Assembly: GCF_013364215.1 (NCBI RefSeq)
Contig: NZ_CP054923.1
Location: forward strand, 2,914,001 to 2,978,000
From: Verrucosispora sp. NA02020
GTDB lineage: Bacteria; Actinomycetota; Actinomycetes; Mycobacteriales; Micromonosporaceae
DNA length: 64,000 nucleotides
Reading direction: 5' to 3'
Below are positions 1 to 8,128 of this stretch, piece after piece; the stretch's first letter is position 1, and each line of letters starts with the position of its first letter. A program made the translations under genes and the position numbers. The notes under the pieces are model-generated. The model was not told the origin of the DNA. It ran no database searches and worked only from the letters and a program-made list of their open reading frames with translations.

Positions 1-557
1 CCTACGCCATCATCTTCCTGCTCTGCGCGGTCCTGATCGCCGCCGCGACCGCCTGGATGGCCCCCTCACGCACCGGCCTCTTCCTGCGCGCGATCCGCGA
101 CGACCCGGTCGCCGCCGCCTCGCTCGGCGTCCGGGTCACCGCGCTCAAACTCGCCGTCTTCGCGGTCTCGGCCGCCATCGCCGCCGCCATGGGCGCACTC
201 AACGCCGCACGTATCGGCTACGTCGACCCGACCGGCACCATGACCCTGCAACTGTCCATCCAGGTCGCCCTCATCGCCGCGATCGGCGGCATGGGCAGCC
301 CCGCCGGCCCGCTGATCGGCGCGATCGGCATCATCCCGCTGCAGTTCCTGCTGCGCGCCGAACTGGGCGGCCGGTTCGGCGCCCTCTACCTCGCCGTGTA
401 CGGCCTCCTGCTGGTCATCGTGCTGCGGTACGCCCCCGGCGGCGTGGTCGACCTGGCCACCCGCGCGTACCGACGGATCCGACCCGGTCCGACACCACCG
501 GCCATGCCCCCACCACCGGCCCCGGCCACCACCGCGCCCGAGGAGGTGCGCTCGTGA
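1..557 (+). CDS. livM: Branched-chain amino acid-type ABC transporter permease, 3' part
   Basis: The reading frame is open from the window edge, so the true start lies upstream. About 184 residues are visible. They contain several hydrophobic helices and the segment APSRTGLFLRAIRDDP, typical of the cytoplasmic loop by which LivM/LivH permeases contact their ATPases. A Pro/Ala-rich tail follows the last helix. The stop overlaps the GTG of the next ATPase gene by four bases (GTGA), so the two are translationally coupled. Family knowledge: such permeases form the membrane channel for hydrophobic amino acids, urea or small carboxylates. The substrate here cannot be read from sequence. Confidence 0.9.
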   Translation, partial: YAIIFLLCAVLIAAATAWMAPSRTGLFLRAIRDDPVAAASLGVRVTALKLAVFAVSAAIAAAMGALNAARIGYVDPTGTMTLQLSIQVALIAAIGGMGSPAGPLIGAIGIIPLQFLLRAELGGRFGALYLAVYGLLLVIVLRYAPGGVVDLATRAYRRIRPGPTPPAMPPPPAPATTAPEEVRS

Positions 558-1273
558 CCGCCCTGCTCGAACTCCGCCACGTGGACAAACGCTTCGGAGG
601 CGTACACGCCACCCGCGACGTCAGCTTCACCGTCGACGAGGGCGAGATCCTCGGCGTGATCGGTCCGAACGGCGCCGGCAAGTCCACCCTGTTCGAACTC
701 GTCTCCGGCTTCGTCAACCCGGACTCCGGCGAGATCCTGCACGCCGGCCGACCGATCCACCGCCTGTCCCCGTCCGCGGTGTCCCGCCGGGGCGTGGTCC
801 GAACCTTCCAGAAGCTGCGGCCCTTCCCCGACCTGACCTGCCTCGAGAACGTGATGATCGGTGCGCTGGTCGGCGAGCGGCGAACGTCCCGGGCCCGACA
901 GACGGCCGACGCGGCACTGCACCGGGTCGGCCTGGAACACCGCCGCGACGTGCACGCCCGTGGGCTCTCCACCGGACAGCGCAAGCGACTGGAGGTGGCG
1001 CGCGCCCTGGCCACCGGCGCCCGGCTGCTGCTGCTCGACGAGGTCACCGGCGGGGTCGACCCCGGCGCCCGCCAACAACTCGTCGACCTGGTCCGTGGAC
1101 TCAACGCCGAGGGGGTGAGCATCGTGCTGATCGAGCACGACATGCGGGTGATGGAGTCACTGGCCCACCGGGTGCTGGCCCTGCACCTCGGACGCGTACT
1201 CACCCTCGGCCCACCCGCCGACGTGATCGCCGACGAGCGCGTCCGCCAGGCATATCTGGGAGGGCAGGCATGA
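554..1273 (+). CDS. livG: ABC transporter ATP-binding protein, LivG type
   Basis: A 239-residue ABC ATPase starting at GTG within the preceding stop. Walker A is GPNGAGKST at residues 37-45, the signature is LSTGQ at about 138, Walker B is LLLLDE at 158-163, and the switch histidine is in IEHD near 195. The signature has Thr where LSGGQ has Gly, a tolerated variant. It powers the importer together with the adjacent LivF-type ATPase. Its stop overlaps the next ATG (ATGA). Confidence 0.93.
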   Translation: MTALLELRHVDKRFGGVHATRDVSFTVDEGEILGVIGPNGAGKSTLFELVSGFVNPDSGEILHAGRPIHRLSPSAVSRRGVVRTFQKLRPFPDLTCLENVMIGALVGERRTSRARQTADAALHRVGLEHRRDVHARGLSTGQRKRLEVARALATGARLLLLDEVTGGVDPGARQQLVDLVRGLNAEGVSIVLIEHDMRVMESLAHRVLALHLGRVLTLGPPADVIADERVRQAYLGGQA

Positions 1274-2040
1274 CCACGCCCCTGCTGGAAGCCCGCGACA
1301 TCACCTCCGGTTTCGGTGACTACCAGGTGCTGTGGGGTGTCGACCTCACCCTCGAGGAACACGGCATCACCGCCATTCTCGGCCCGAACGGCTCCGGAAA
1401 ATCCACCATGATGGCCGCGCTGTCCGGGGTGCACCGCTCCTGGGGCGGCGAGGTCCTGCTCGCCGGCGAACCGGTGCAACACCTGCCCGCACACCAGCGG
1501 GTTCCGCTCGGCATCTGCCACGTGCTCGAACGCCGACGGCTCTTCGGCTATCTCTCGGTACGCGAGAACCTGCTCCTCGGCGCCACCCTCAAGCAGGCGC
1601 GCAAACACCGCGTGGCGTCCGAGGAGCACGCGTACTCGCTCTTCCCGATCCTGGCCGAACGCGGCAAGCAACTGGCGCACCAGCTCTCCGGTGGCGAACA
1701 ACAGATGCTGGCGATCGCCCGGGGTCTGATGGCCCGACCCCGGGTCCTGTTGCTCGACGAACCGCTGCTCGGACTCTCACCGGCCCAGGTCGAAGTGGTC
1801 GCGGACGTGATCCGGCGACTGCGCGCCGAGGGCGTGACCATCCTGCTGATCGAGCAGAACGTCCAGCTGGCCCTCGGCGTCGCCGACCGGTGCGTCCTGC
1901 TACGCGGCGGTCAGGCCGTGCTCGACGCACCCAGCGCGGACCTCACCGAGGACATCGTCATGTCGGTCTACGTCGGTGGCGACCCGGGCGAGGCCCTGCG
2001 CCGCAGCCGGGAAGGAGACACCCATGCCGGACAGCCCTGA
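1270..2040 (+). CDS. livF: ABC transporter ATP-binding protein, LivF type
   Basis: A 256-residue ABC ATPase with Walker A GPNGSGKST at 38-46, signature LSGGE at 139-143 and Walker B ending DE at 163-164. The Q-loop region reads GICHVLERRRLFGYLSVREN, and the RRxF..LSV..N pattern is characteristic of LivF. A short charged extension, about 20 residues, follows the usual C-terminus, and the next gene starts inside it. With LivG it forms the asymmetric ATPase pair of the importer. Confidence 0.93.
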   Translation: MTTPLLEARDITSGFGDYQVLWGVDLTLEEHGITAILGPNGSGKSTMMAALSGVHRSWGGEVLLAGEPVQHLPAHQRVPLGICHVLERRRLFGYLSVRENLLLGATLKQARKHRVASEEHAYSLFPILAERGKQLAHQLSGGEQQMLAIARGLMARPRVLLLDEPLLGLSPAQVEVVADVIRRLRAEGVTILLIEQNVQLALGVADRCVLLRGGQAVLDAPSADLTEDIVMSVYVGGDPGEALRRSREGDTHAGQP

Positions 2041-2986
2041 CCTCATCGACCTCTACCGGCGGATGGTGCTCATCCGCGTCTTCGAGGAGCGCGCGGTGGA
2101 GCTGCGCCGCGAGGGCCGCATCCACGGGACGGTGCACCCGTACATCGGACAGGAGGCGGTCGCCACGGGAGTGTGCGCGGCACTCGGCACCGACGACCGG
2201 ATCGCCTCCACCCACCGCGGACACGGCCACCTGCTGGCCAAGGGCGGCGACCCAGACCGCACCATGGCCGAACTGTTCGGCCGGGTGGGCGGCTACTGCC
2301 GAGGTCGCGGCGGATCCATGCACGTCGCCGACGTCGACCTCGGCATTCTCGGCGCGAACGGCATCGTCGCGGCCGGCGTCCCACTCATCCTCGGGTCCGC
2401 CTTCGCCGCCACCTACCTCGGCGAGCCACGGGTGTCGGTGGCGTTCTTCGGCGACGGCGCGACCGGGCAGGGCGCGTTGTGGGAGTCGCTGCACCTCTCG
2501 GCGACCTGGAAGCTCCCCACCGTCTGGGTGTGCGAGAACAACCAGTACGCCGTACACACCCCGGCCGCCGACGCGCTGCCCACCGAGCGGATCCACGAAC
2601 TCGTCCCGCCCGCCACCATGCCGTCGGTGCGGGTCGACGGCAACGACGTGGAAGCCGTGCACGCCACGGCGGCCGAGGCGGTCGACCGGGCCCGGTCCGG
2701 CCACGGACCGACCTTCATCGAGGCGGTCACCTTCCGCACCACCTGGCACAGCTTCCGGTACGCCAACCAGCCCGACCGCCGCCCTCAGGAGCAGCGGGAC
2801 GACTGGGCGACCCGAGACCCGATCGTCCTGCTCGGCAACCGGCTACGCGCCGACGGACACGACCTGACGGCCGTCGAGTCCGAGGTCCGGAACCGGATCG
2901 AAGAGGCGGTGTCCTTCGCCGACGCCAGCCCGTACCCCGACCCGTCCACCCTGACCGAGGACGTCTTCGCGGAGGTCACCCGATGA
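2024..2986 (+). CDS. ThDP-dependent dehydrogenase E1 component, alpha subunit
   Basis: A 320-residue protein of the pyruvate/acetoin/branched-chain oxoacid dehydrogenase E1-alpha family. The ThDP-binding motif runs from GDG at 143-145 to NN at 172-173. The THRGHG motif near 63-68 and RGRGGSMH near 93-100 are also typical. The start is the ATG preceded by GAAGGAG (2011-2017), seven bases upstream. An earlier in-frame start has no ribosome-binding site and lies deeper inside livF. It overlaps livF by 17 bases. It would decarboxylate a 2-oxo acid or acetoin with the beta subunit next door. No E2 or E3 gene is visible in this operon. Confidence 0.9.
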   Translation: MPDSPDLIDLYRRMVLIRVFEERAVELRREGRIHGTVHPYIGQEAVATGVCAALGTDDRIASTHRGHGHLLAKGGDPDRTMAELFGRVGGYCRGRGGSMHVADVDLGILGANGIVAAGVPLILGSAFAATYLGEPRVSVAFFGDGATGQGALWESLHLSATWKLPTVWVCENNQYAVHTPAADALPTERIHELVPPATMPSVRVDGNDVEAVHATAAEAVDRARSGHGPTFIEAVTFRTTWHSFRYANQPDRRPQEQRDDWATRDPIVLLGNRLRADGHDLTAVESEVRNRIEEAVSFADASPYPDPSTLTEDVFAEVTR

Positions 2987-3939
2987 GTGCGGCCACCACC
3001 TACGACGAGGCCGTCGACCTCGCGGTCCGGCACGAGATGGAACGCGACCCTCGGATCTTCTTCCTCGCCACCGACCCACCGGACGGGCTGGCCGCGCACT
3101 TCGGCCCGCAGCGCGTGCGCCAGACACCGATCTCCGAGCCGTCGTTGACCGGCATGTGCGTCGGCGCCGCCATGTGCGGGCTCCGCCCGATCTTCCTGTG
3201 GCGCAACGTCACCTTCGGTTTCGGCGCGCTCGACCCGGTCTTCAACCAGGCGGCGAAGCTGCGCTTCATGCTCGGCGGGCAGGTGCGCATCCCCCTGGTG
3301 ATCCGGGTCAGCTACGGCGCCGGCACCGGCCTGGCCGCACAGCACATGCAGTCGCCGTACGCCATGTTCGCCGCCATGCCGGGCCTCAAGGTGGTCGCGC
3401 CGTCCACCGGCGAGGACGCGTACGGCTTGATGCGCACCGCCCTGCTCGACGACAACCCAGTGGTGTTCTTCGAAGGCGTCCGGCTGTCCCCGCAGGCCGC
3501 CGACGTCCCCGACACGCTCGGCGAACCCATCCCGTTCGGCGTCGCCCGCACCGCCCGGGCCGGCGACGACGTGACCATCGTGGCCATCGGCCATCAGGTG
3601 CACGAGGCGCTGGCCGCCGCCGCCGACCTCGCCGCCGCGGGAATCGACGCCGAGGTGATCGACCCCCGTACCCTCGCGCCGCTGGACACCGCGACGGTCA
3701 CCGCCTCGGTGCGGCGCACCGGTCGACTCGTCGTGGTGGACGAGGCACCCGCCGCGTGCTCGATCGCATCCGAGATCGTCACGTCGGTCTGCGAGGACCC
3801 GGCGGCACTGTCGGCGCTGCGGACACCGCCACGACGGGTCTGCGCGGCGCCGGTGCCGATCCCGTACACCAGACCGTTGGAGCAGGCAGCGGTCCCCTCC
3901 GCGCAGCGCATCGCCGACGCCGTCCGGGACCTGATGTGA
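2983..3939 (+). CDS. ThDP-dependent dehydrogenase E1 component, beta subunit
   Basis: A 318-residue E1-beta (transketolase pyrimidine-binding plus C-terminal domain). Typical features are SEPSLTGMCVGAAMCGLRP near 50-70, the RVSYGAGTG / AQHMQSPYAMFAAMPGLKVVAP stretch, and a C-terminal domain ending with a Pro-rich PIPYTRPLEQA segment. ATG overlaps the alpha-subunit stop as ATGA, so the two subunits are coupled and probably form an alpha2beta2 enzyme. Which oxo acid it uses is unknown. Acetoin and branched-chain oxo acids are the main alternatives. Confidence 0.9.
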   Translation: MSAATTYDEAVDLAVRHEMERDPRIFFLATDPPDGLAAHFGPQRVRQTPISEPSLTGMCVGAAMCGLRPIFLWRNVTFGFGALDPVFNQAAKLRFMLGGQVRIPLVIRVSYGAGTGLAAQHMQSPYAMFAAMPGLKVVAPSTGEDAYGLMRTALLDDNPVVFFEGVRLSPQAADVPDTLGEPIPFGVARTARAGDDVTIVAIGHQVHEALAAAADLAAAGIDAEVIDPRTLAPLDTATVTASVRRTGRLVVVDEAPAACSIASEIVTSVCEDPAALSALRTPPRRVCAAPVPIPYTRPLEQAAVPSAQRIADAVRDLM

Positions 3940-4739
3940 CGACCGTCGTCGTGGTGCACTCGGTGACCCGCCTCGAAGCGCCCGCCGCCGGGGTGATCGC
4001 GGTGACCGGCTCGCACGGCGGACTGTTCGCCGCCGTCACCGCAGCCCGGCACCGGGTGGCCGCAGCCGTGTTCAACGACGCCGGGCTCGGCCGGGACCGT
4101 GCCGGCGTGTCCGGCCTGGCCTGGCTGGACCGGTACGCCGTACCCGGGATCGCCGTCTCGCACCTGAGCGCGCCGATCGGGGACGGACAGGCGGTCCTGG
4201 ACACCGGCGTGGTCTCCGTGGTCAACGAGACGGCCGCCGCCCACGGATGCCGGCCCGGCCAGCCCGCCCGCGTCGCCGTGTCCATGGAGTTCGCCGCCCC
4301 GTCCGACCTGGACTTCGCCGACGACGTCGAGGAGGCCCGGCACACCCTCGCCCCCGACGTGGTGGGTCTCGACTCCGTCTCCCTGGTCACCCCCGCCGAC
4401 CGCGACCTGGTGGTGGTGACCGGGTCACACGGTGCACTGCTCGGCGGCGTACCGGCCTCCGCCGTGAAGGTGGACGTCCGCGCCGCCGTCTTCAACGACG
4501 CGGGCGGCGGACCGGACGGGCGTGGCACCACCCGGTTACCGGCGCTCGCCGCCCGCGGCATCCCGGCCGTCACGGTCGGCGCCGACACCGCCCGCATCGG
4601 TGACGCCCGCTCGACCTACGCCGACGGCATCGTCACCGTCGTCAACGAACCCGCCGCAGCCGCCGGGATACGGCCCGGCATGACCGTTCCACAGGTCGTC
4701 TCCCGCGTTCGCCGCCACACCCCGAAAGAGGCGTCATGA
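3936..4739 (+). CDS. Uncharacterised internally duplicated protein
   Basis: A 267-residue protein of no function I can name. It consists of two homologous halves of about 95 residues. Each contains VTGSHG, then AAVFNDAG about 20-25 residues on, then a Gly-Ile/Val segment (GIAVSHLSAPIGD or GIPAVTVGADTARIGD) and VVNE..AA..G.RPG. No signal peptide or membrane helix is visible. The start is GTG overlapping the upstream stop (GTGA), and the stop overlaps the next ATG. Coupling between two ThDP enzymes suggests a role in the same catabolic pathway, as an enzyme or ligand-binding protein. That role is inferred from context only. Confidence 0.75.
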   Translation: MTTVVVVHSVTRLEAPAAGVIAVTGSHGGLFAAVTAARHRVAAAVFNDAGLGRDRAGVSGLAWLDRYAVPGIAVSHLSAPIGDGQAVLDTGVVSVVNETAAAHGCRPGQPARVAVSMEFAAPSDLDFADDVEEARHTLAPDVVGLDSVSLVTPADRDLVVVTGSHGALLGGVPASAVKVDVRAAVFNDAGGGPDGRGTTRLPALAARGIPAVTVGADTARIGDARSTYADGIVTVVNEPAAAAGIRPGMTVPQVVSRVRRHTPKEAS

Positions 4740-6439
4740 CCAGCACGATGTCCGGGGGCGAAGCGCTCGCCCGGTCCTTCGCCGCGCACGAGTCCGGCGA
4801 CATGTTCGGCATGGGCGGCTTCCAACTGCTGCCGTTCTATGCCGCCGTCCGCACGCTCGGCATGCGCCACCACCTGATCAACGACGAACGCACGGGCGCG
4901 TTCGCTGCCGACGCCTACGCCCGGATGACCGGCCGTCCGGGCGTGTGTGACGCCACCCTCGGCCCGGGCGCGACCAACCTCGTCACCGCACTGGCGGAGT
5001 CGACCAACGCGGGAGTACCGCTGATCGCCGTCACCGGGGACACCCACCGCGGATACAGCGGCCGGCACATGACTCAGGAGACCCAGCAGGTCGAGATCCT
5101 GCGCCCGGCGGCCAAGGCACTGCTGCGGGTGGAACAGCCCGAACGGATCCCGGAACTGGTCAGACGGGCCTACACGATCGCCACCTCCGGTCGACCCGGC
5201 GCGGTGGTCCTGGACGTGCCCGAGGACGTCTGCCACGCCCAGGTGACGATGCCCGACGACGCCTTCTGGACCGACTCCGAGACGCACCGCGTACCGGCCC
5301 GACGCACCCGGCCCGACCAGCACACGCTGGACCGCGCGGTGGCGCTGCTGGCCACCGCCGAACGTCCCGTCCTGCTGGCCGGTGGCGGCATCCATCTCTC
5401 CGGTGCACATGAGGCGCTGGCTGCGTTCGTCCGCGCCTGGGGAGTCCCGGTGGCGCACACGATGAGCGGTAAGGGCTCGGTGTCCTGTCTCGACCCGCTG
5501 TCGATCGGTCTGTTCGGGCGCTACTCGCGCTTCGCCAACGACCTGATCAAAACCGCCGACCTCGTCGTGGTGGCGGGGTGCAAGCTGGGCGAGATAGCCA
5601 CCGAGCGGTACGACCTGCTGCCGCCGGCCACCCCGATGATCCACATCGACGTCCTCAGCGAGGACTTCGGACGAACCGCCCGACCCACCGTCGCGCTGTG
5701 GGGCGACGCGGCCAGCACCCTGACCGATCTCGCCGCTGCCTCCTCCACCACCACCCGGACCGGCTACCTTGAGGAGATCGACGGGCGGCGCCGGACCTGG
5801 CAGGAGCGGACCCGGCCCAGACTGACCACTGACGAGCGTCCGATCAACGTCGCCCGCCTGGTGCACGAACTCAACGGCATGCTGCCCGCCGACGCCGTGC
5901 TGATCGCCGACGGCGGGTTCGCCGCCCACTGGACCGGGCTGCTCTACGACACCAAACAGGCCGGGCGCGGGTACGTGGCGGACCGCGGCCTCGCCTCGAT
6001 CGGCTACGGCGTACCCGGTGCGCTCGGCGCGGCGCTGGCCGTGCCCGACCGCCCGGTGGTGGCGCTCTCCGGCGACGGCGGTCTCAACATGTCCCTCGGT
6101 GACCTCGAGACGCTGCGTCGAGCGGACGTCAACGCCACCATCGTGGTGGTGAACAACGCGGCCTCCGGATACGTGAAGGCCCTGCAGCACGTGCTCTTCG
6201 ACGGCGGCTACCAGTCCTCCGACCTGTCCGAGATCGACTACGGCGCCGTGGCGTCGGCACTCGGCTGCCACGGCGTCCGGATCGAGGATCCGGACGCGTT
6301 GGCGCCGGCTCTCACCGAGGCGGTGACCACGCCCGGCCCGAGCGTCGTCGACGTGGTGGTGACCCGGGACCCGGCGAAGATGCTGCCGGGAGTCGACAAG
6401 CGGGCCGCCTCGAAGCGCGCCGACGACCGCATCGCCTGA
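4736..6439 (+). CDS. ThDP-dependent enzyme of the acetolactate synthase/decarboxylase family
   Basis: A 567-residue three-domain ThDP enzyme. The conserved glutamate that activates ThDP is E51 (NDERTGAFAADAYARMTG). The cofactor motif begins GDGG at 446-449 and ends NN at 473-474. It resembles IlvB, benzoylformate decarboxylase and sulfoacetaldehyde acetyltransferase-type proteins, and sequence alone does not settle which. It is the last gene of the coupled operon (ATGA overlap upstream). No regulatory small subunit is adjacent, which argues against a biosynthetic acetolactate synthase. Confidence 0.88.
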   Translation: MTSTMSGGEALARSFAAHESGDMFGMGGFQLLPFYAAVRTLGMRHHLINDERTGAFAADAYARMTGRPGVCDATLGPGATNLVTALAESTNAGVPLIAVTGDTHRGYSGRHMTQETQQVEILRPAAKALLRVEQPERIPELVRRAYTIATSGRPGAVVLDVPEDVCHAQVTMPDDAFWTDSETHRVPARRTRPDQHTLDRAVALLATAERPVLLAGGGIHLSGAHEALAAFVRAWGVPVAHTMSGKGSVSCLDPLSIGLFGRYSRFANDLIKTADLVVVAGCKLGEIATERYDLLPPATPMIHIDVLSEDFGRTARPTVALWGDAASTLTDLAAASSTTTRTGYLEEIDGRRRTWQERTRPRLTTDERPINVARLVHELNGMLPADAVLIADGGFAAHWTGLLYDTKQAGRGYVADRGLASIGYGVPGALGAALAVPDRPVVALSGDGGLNMSLGDLETLRRADVNATIVVVNNAASGYVKALQHVLFDGGYQSSDLSEIDYGAVASALGCHGVRIEDPDALAPALTEAVTTPGPSVVDVVVTRDPAKMLPGVDKRAASKRADDRIA

Positions 6440-6517
6440 CGTCTCGTCGGTGTCCGCGCTGTCGCCTGGACCGTGGAGGCCGGGCTCCTCAGGTAGGCAG
6501 CGGGACCCGCACACCGG

Positions 6518-7918
6518 TCACTGTCGCCGTCGCCCCTGTCGGACACCGACCACCAGCAACCCGATCATCCCCAGCAGGACCACCACCACGACGGCGAGGC
6601 CCGGACCCCGGTCGACGGTGAACGTGCCGGTCCGCCCGCCTGTGGTCTCCGCCTGCGCGGCGGCACCGACGGTGGCGGCGGGGTCGATGACACCCCAGCC
6701 GTACCGGGGATCCGGCGCCCGTTCCTGACCCAGTTCGGCGCCGTCGACGACGCGGGCGACCACGGCGGCGGCGTCCAGGTCCGGGTGGGCGGAGCGGACC
6801 AGCGCGACCAGGCCGGCCACGAACGGCACGGCGAAGTCGGTGCCGCTGGCCTCGACCTCCCCGGTGCCGCCCAGCCCGACACTGGCCACCGCGACGCCGG
6901 GCGCGAGCACGTCCACGGCCCGTTTCGGGTACGGGTACGCCGGTTCGTCGTCCGTGCCGACCGCCCCGACGCGCAGCAGACCGTCGTACGGGCCGTCGCC
7001 GAGCGCGGAGCCGGCCGGCGGGGCGGCGACCACGAGCACCACGTCGGCGTCGGCCGCGAAGCCGAGCAGGGCGGCGCGGTGCGCCTCGGTCAGAGTCACC
7101 TCGGCCGGCACCATCACCACGTCGGCACCTGCGTCGACCGCCAGCCCGACGGCGTCTACCACGTCGTCGCCGGCAGCCTTCCCGTCACGCAACGGGATCC
7201 GGACCGGGAGGATCACGGCCCCGGGCGCCATCCCGGTGAAGTGACTTCCCGGGCGTGCCTGTGCTGCGACGATGCCGGCCAGGGCCGTGCCCCGCCCGAG
7301 GCAGTCGGTGTCGCCCCGGCCGTCGACGACGTTCACGTCGGCACCGGGGCGGACCCGCCCGGCGAGCGCCGGCACGGTGGCGTCGACGCCGGAGTCGACC
7401 ACGGCCACGGTCACCCCGTTGCCGGTGCTCCGCTGCCAGGCGACGCTCGGCGCGAGCCGCAGCTGCGCCCACGGCACCGCCATGTCGCTGGTGGTGGCCG
7501 CCGAACCGCAACCGTCGCCGGAGGAGCGGCCGTCCGCTCTCGGCGGCGGTGGCGTGGGCGGGGTCGGTACGCGGGTCGGCAGGAGTCCGTGCAGGACCCC
7601 GTCGCCGTACGCGTCCCAGGGCAGGACGAGCAACCAGCCGACCCGGAGCGCCGTCGGGTCGGTGAGCACGCCACCGTCCGGCTGGATCCGTCCCTCGTTC
7701 AGCGCGACGATCGACAGGTAGCGGTCGCCACTGCCCAGCAGCCGGGTCGAGATGTCCCACAGCGACTCCGGCGCGCCGCTGCCGGTGCCCCGCACGACGT
7801 AGTACTTGACGTGGGAACCGGCCGGATTCGGCACCGGTTCGGCCCGGGCCGGGACCGGGGCGCCGAGACACAGCAGGGCGGCGACCAACGGTGCGACGAA
7901 CCGTCGTGGTGCTCCCAA
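6518..7918 (-). CDS. Mycosin-like subtilase homologue, catalytically degenerate (LysM-like N-terminus)
   Basis: A 466-residue protein with a signal peptide (about 1-26), a LysM-like module (about 38-105: KYYVV...LW.I...LG...LN.GR.QPDGG..T.P..L..GW...LPW), a Pro-rich linker, a subtilase-like domain (about 148-425) and a C-terminal membrane helix with a basic tail. This is the mycosin (MycP) layout plus a LysM-like module. The catalytic Asp is present (D175, AVVDSGVD). The His position reads GRGTALAGI (R209 for His) and the Ser position GTDFAVPFVAG (D361 for Ser), so peptidase activity is not expected. The TTG start is chosen because GGAGG lies eight bases upstream. Known mycosins stabilise the ESX membrane complex independently of proteolysis. 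Confidence 0.88.
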   Translation of the reverse strand: MGAPRRFVAPLVAALLCLGAPVPARAEPVPNPAGSHVKYYVVRGTGSGAPESLWDISTRLLGSGDRYLSIVALNEGRIQPDGGVLTDPTALRVGWLLVLPWDAYGDGVLHGLLPTRVPTPPTPPPPRADGRSSGDGCGSAATTSDMAVPWAQLRLAPSVAWQRSTGNGVTVAVVDSGVDATVPALAGRVRPGADVNVVDGRGDTDCLGRGTALAGIVAAQARPGSHFTGMAPGAVILPVRIPLRDGKAAGDDVVDAVGLAVDAGADVVMVPAEVTLTEAHRAALLGFAADADVVLVVAAPPAGSALGDGPYDGLLRVGAVGTDDEPAYPYPKRAVDVLAPGVAVASVGLGGTGEVEASGTDFAVPFVAGLVALVRSAHPDLDAAAVVARVVDGAELGQERAPDPRYGWGVIDPAATVGAAAQAETTGGRTGTFTVDRGPGLAVVVVVLLGMIGLLVVGVRQGRRRQ

Positions 7919-8029
7919 CGATCACACCTCCAGGTCACCCCAGCCGGCCCCGTCACGACTGCCCCGCCGTCTTGCAAGATACCCGGGTCCGTCGCGGCCG
8001 TTGACCGATCACCGCGCTCCCACCACCGT

Positions 8030-8059
8030 GTGAACCAGACGGTGGCGGCGCGCGTAGTG
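8030..8059 (+). promoter_or_regulatory. ECF-type promoter, site A
   Basis: GTGAACC, 16 nt, CGTAGTG. The -35-like TGAACC (8031-8036) and -10-like CGTAGT (8053-8058) are repeated with identical spacing at other T7SS start regions. Predicted transcription start is near 8066, giving a leader of about 63 nt to the LysM/membrane protein gene. Confidence 0.75.
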
Positions 8060-8128
8060 GGTGCGGCAACCCGGGCGCAGCGGGCCGGTGGTCCGGAGTG
8101 GATTCCAGTCGGGAAGGGACGGTCGACG

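Noticed and set aside
386..1701. Two long minus-strand reading frames opposite livG/livF
   Set aside because: Clear ABC ATPase motifs lie on the plus strand; the antisense products have no recognisable features.
6785..8128. Extension of the LysM-like membrane protein gene upstream over the first mycosin-like gene
   Set aside because: The extension is antisense to a clear gene. A signal peptide begins exactly at ATG 8129, after promoter A and a ribosome-binding site.
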